Shown here: positions 60,805-64,000 of the stretch, piece by piece
How positions within the stretch are numbered: position 1 is the first letter of the stretch
How the letters are laid out: the number at the start of each line of letters is the position of its first letter
Origin: Azorinus chamasolen
Lineage: Eukaryota; Mollusca; Bivalvia; Cardiida; Solecurtidae
DNA: 64,000 nucleotides
Assembly: GCA_963576725.1 (NCBI GenBank)
Contig: OY755243.1
Coordinates: 73,430,106 to 73,494,105, forward strand
Direction: 5' to 3'
The notes under the pieces: model-generated
What the model saw: the letters and a program-made list of their open reading frames with translations, nothing else
What the model was told of the DNA's origin: nothing
Database searches by the model: none
Made by a program: the position numbers and the translations under genes

Positions 60805-63800
60805 GTTACACGAAAGTGACATGAGATTCCTGAAACGCTGTAAGGAGTTTCATGTTACCCCTTCTTTAACTTTGATGCGTTAAGGTGTCATGAGATTCCT
60901 GACATACTGAAAGGAGTTTCATGTTATATCTTCGTTAGCTTTGATACATTCAAGTGACATGAGCTCTCTGATGGGTTGTAGGGAGATGACATGAAATTCC
61001 TGACATAATGGATGGATTTTCATGTTACCCTTTCTTTTATTTTAAATTATTAAAGTGACACGAGGTTCTTGCTTTTTCATATGGTGTTTCATGTTACCAC
61101 CTCTTTAGCTTTGACACATTAAGGTGAAATGAGATTCCTGGCACGCTGTAAGGAGTTTCATGTCACCCTTCTGTATATATATAATACATTAAAAAGACAT
61201 GAACTTCCTGACATGCTGTAAGGTATTTCATGTTACCCCATTTTAGCTTTGATACATTTAGGTGATATCAGATTCCTGACATCTGTAAAGAATTTCATGT
61301 TACCCTTTCTCTAGAATTGATATATTAAGATGACATGATTTTGTGTGACATGGTATAACGAGTTTCAAATTGCACCTTCTTTAGCTGTGATAAGTTAAAG
61401 CGACGTGAGATTCCTGACATGCTGGAGGCAGTTTCATGTTACCCCTTCTTAAGCTTTGATATTAATATGCCATGAGATTCCTGACATGATGTCATGAGTT
61501 AAACTTTATACATTCTTTAGCTTTGATAACTTAAGGTGACATGATATTCCTGACGTTTTATACAAAAAGTGACAAGAGAGTTCTGAATGATGTATGGGGT
61601 TTCATGCACCTCTTTTTAGGGTTGATACCTTAAGGTGACTTGTGATTCCGGACATGCTGGTAGGAGTTCACTTGGGACTCCTTATATGTTATAAAGAGTT
61701 TTATTTGACCACGTCTTTAGCGGTGATATAGTAAAGTAAAATAAAATACCTGACATGCTAAAAGGAGTTTTATGTTACCCTTTTTTGTTTCGAAACGTTA
61801 AGGTGATATGATATTTCTGACATGCTGTAAGGAGTTTCATGTAACCACTTCTTTAGCTTTGGTACATTTAAGTGACATGGATTTCCTGACATGTTGTAAG
61901 GAGATTTATGATACCCTTTCTGTATTAGCTTTGATACATAAAAGTGACATGATGATTCTGATATGTTGTAGGCGTCTCATCTTACCACGTCTTTATCGTT
62001 GAAACAGTAAGGTGACATAAGATTCCTGATATGATGTAAGGAGTTTCGTGTTACCCTTTCTTTAGCTTTGATACATAAAAGTGACACGAGAGTCCTGCCA
62101 TGCTGTATGGATTTGCATGTTATCTCTTTTTAGCGCCAATACCTTAAGGTGACATGAGATTCCTGACATGCTGTATGGATTTCCATATTTTCTCTTTTTA
62201 GCGCCAATACCTTTAGGTGACATGTGATTCCTGACATACTGTTAGGAGTTTCACGTTACTCATTCTTAAGCTTTGGCACATTAAAGTGACACGAGGTTCA
62301 TGATATGTTATAAAGATTTTCATTTCACCACATCTTTAGCGGTGATATATTCAAGTGAAATGAGATTCCTGACATGCTGAAAGGAATTTTATATTCCCCT
62401 TTTTTGTTTCGAAACATTAAGGTGACATGAGATTCCTGACATGCTGTAAGGAATTTCGTGTAACTACACGTTTTGCCTTGATTTATTTAGGTGAGATGAG
62501 ATTCCTGACATGCTGTAAGGAGTCTCATGTAACCACTTCTTTAGCTTTATTTCATTTAAGTGACATGAATTTCCTGACGTATTGTAAGGGGTTTAAAGTA
62601 ACCCTTCCGTTAGCTTTGATATGCTAAAGTGACATGATGATTCTGATATGTTGTAAGGAGATTCATGTTACCACGTCTTTAGCGTTGATACATTAAGGCG
62701 TAATCAGAGTCCTGACATGTTGTAAGGAGTTCCATGTCACCCGTTTTACTGTTGAAACAGTAAGGTGACATAAGATTCCTGATATGCTGGAAGGCGTTTC
62801 ATGGTACCGTTTCTGAGCGTTAATACATTTAAGTGACATGAGATTCCTGACATGCTGTAAGGAGTGTCATTTTATCATTCCTTTAGCTATGTTACATTAA
62901 GGTGACATGAGATTCCTGACATGGTGTGAGGAGTTTCGTGTTACTGTTTCTGTGCTTTGATACGTTGAGGTAACATAAGATTGCTGGCATGGTGTAATGA
63001 GTTTCAAATTACACTTACTTAGCTTTGATTACTTAAAGTGACATGAGATAGTCTACGTCTTTAGCAGTGATACATTAAGGTGACATGAAATTTCTGACGC
63101 GCTGTAAGGAGTTTTATGTCACCACTTCTTCAGCGTTGACACATTAAGGTAACATTAAATTTCTGATATGGTGTAAGGAGTTTCATGGTACCATTTATTT
63201 AGCTTTGATACATTAAGGTGACATGATATTCCTGACATGTTGTAAGGAGTTTCATGTCACACTTACTTTAGATTTGATATATTAAAGTGACACGATGAGT
63301 CTGATATGTTGTAAGGAGGTTTATGTTACCACGTCTTTAGCGTTGATACTTTGAGGCGTCATGGGATTCCTGACATGCTGTAAGGAGTTTAATGTCACTC
63401 CGTTTAGTGGTGAAACCGTAAGGTGACATGAGATTCCTAATATGCTGTAAGGAGTTTCATTTTATCATTCCTTTAGCTATGTTACATTAAGGTGACATGA
63501 GATTCCTGACACGATGTAATGAGTTTCATGTCACCCCAATAGTGTTGAAACATTAAGGTGACTTAAAATCCCTGAAATCCTGTAAGGAGTTGCATGTTAT
63601 CTCTTTTTAGCCTTGATACATTAAGGTAACATGTTGTTCCTGACATACTGTAAGGAACTTAGGGATATCCTTTCTTAAGCTTTGATACATTAAAGTGGCA
63701 TGAGCTTCCTGGTATGCCATCATGAGTTTTATGTTACCACATCTTTAGCGGAGATACCTTCAGGTGACATGGGATTTCTGAAATGCTTCAAGGAATTTCA

Positions 63801-63880
63801 TGTTACCTCTTCTTAAGTTTTGACACATTAGTGTGACGAGAGATGCCTTGCATAATTCAATAAACGTCAAGTTACCCCTG
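60805..63880. repeat. 70-bp satellite array, about 43 units
   Basis: The unit contains GACATGAGATTCCTGACATG, CTGTAAGGAGTTTCATGTTA and CTTTAGC(T/G)TTGATACATTAA. Units diverge by roughly 10-25% by eye; some are truncated (e.g. near 61545 and 63040). Frames such as 61808-62002 and 62427-62627 are read-through of the unit, not genes. Confidence 0.93.
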
Positions 63881-63907
63881 TTTAGATTCGATTTTCAAAT
63901 ATTATAA

Positions 63908-64000
63908 ATCTTTTGAGCTGAGTCTGAGATCGTTCTCAAGTTTTTGATTGGTCAGATTTGAGTAAATGCTTGAGTACGATCTCAGACTCAGCTCAAAGAT
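63908..64000. mobile_element. Inverted-repeat element cut by the window end
   Basis: ATCTTTTGAGCTGAGTCTGA... and ...TCAGACTCAGCTCAAAGAT form 32-33-bp arms around a 28-bp loop. The arm motif TGAGTCTGA also occurs in the 44700 TIR element. Confidence 0.6.

Noticed and set aside
61808..62627. Frames with FLTCCKE repeats
   Set aside because: Read-through of the 70-bp satellite; neighbouring units are interrupted by stops and frameshifts.
60805..63880. CRISPR-like array of regular repeats
   Set aside because: The whole 70-bp unit repeats, with no unique spacers, and the DNA is eukaryotic.

Overview
The window is animal nuclear DNA, AT-rich and intron-dominated. It most likely comes from a heterodont bivalve mollusc. 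The mollusc guess rests on repeat blocks of the 'AACAAGAGCTGTC ... GGCATAACTATGGCAAAATT' type, which I associate with clam genomes. It contains no prokaryotic-style gene. Nearly all open frames above 60 codons are accidental, lying in repeats or introns.

The real gene is a spectraplakin (MACF1 / dystonin / short-stop family) on the minus strand; the window covers its 5' part. A start-codon exon (48196-48371, ATG at 48307) ends in phase 1. A 62-bp exon (30551-30612) carries the start of the actin-binding calponin-homology (CH) domain, with the motif [13 protein letters not shown]. The two join in frame across a 17.6-kb intron. A second candidate first exon (35534-35624 coding, ATG at 35624) also ends in phase 1, so it could give an alternative N-terminus. 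No further CH exon was recognised between 1 and 30550, so at least 30 kb of the next intron is here. A CpG-richer, repeat-free stretch at 56850-57980 could hold an upstream promoter.

The rest is mobile and repetitive DNA. I use provisional names. hpA: 'TTAACCCTTTCC ... GGAAAGGGTTAA' MITE (TTAA target, piggyBac-like ends) with a 68-bp hairpin core near one end and a long AT-rich tail; tail type 1 ends 'GAATATTCATGGAGTAAAGGGTTAA'-like, tail type 2 ends 'AACATAGAACAGGGAAAGGG'-like. '+' means hairpin-near end on the left. hpB: TTAA ends, core built on GCATTTGCTCC/GGAGCAAATGC. hpC: TTAACCCTTTCAGTGC ends, core CAAACAGTGTAGACCC; hpC2 is a variant whose end reads CATTCAAAGGGTTAA. hpD: CAGTAAAACC ends with TA target duplication (Tc1/mariner-pogo-like), core AGCTCCTATAGGAGCT. 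hpE: palindrome around CCACCAAACCCTATG. hpF: palindrome GATGAGATGCCGAGT/ACTCGGCGTCTCATC. Together they occur about once per 500-700 bp, often nested or chained through a shared TTAA.

Other elements: a miniature LTR retrotransposon (31859-32247, minus) with a complete tRNA-like Pol III unit in each LTR; a 990-bp TA-flanked transposon; a 1.3-kb G-rich TIR element; 480-bp and 246-bp TIR elements; two clam-type dispersed repeats; and tandem arrays of 25 bp (10.0-11.2 kb), 25 bp with a 188-bp higher order (20.3-21.3 kb), about 60 and 70 bp (40.2-40.75 kb), 44 bp (41.6-43.05 kb), GGAT (56.2 kb) and about 70 bp (60.8-63.9 kb).
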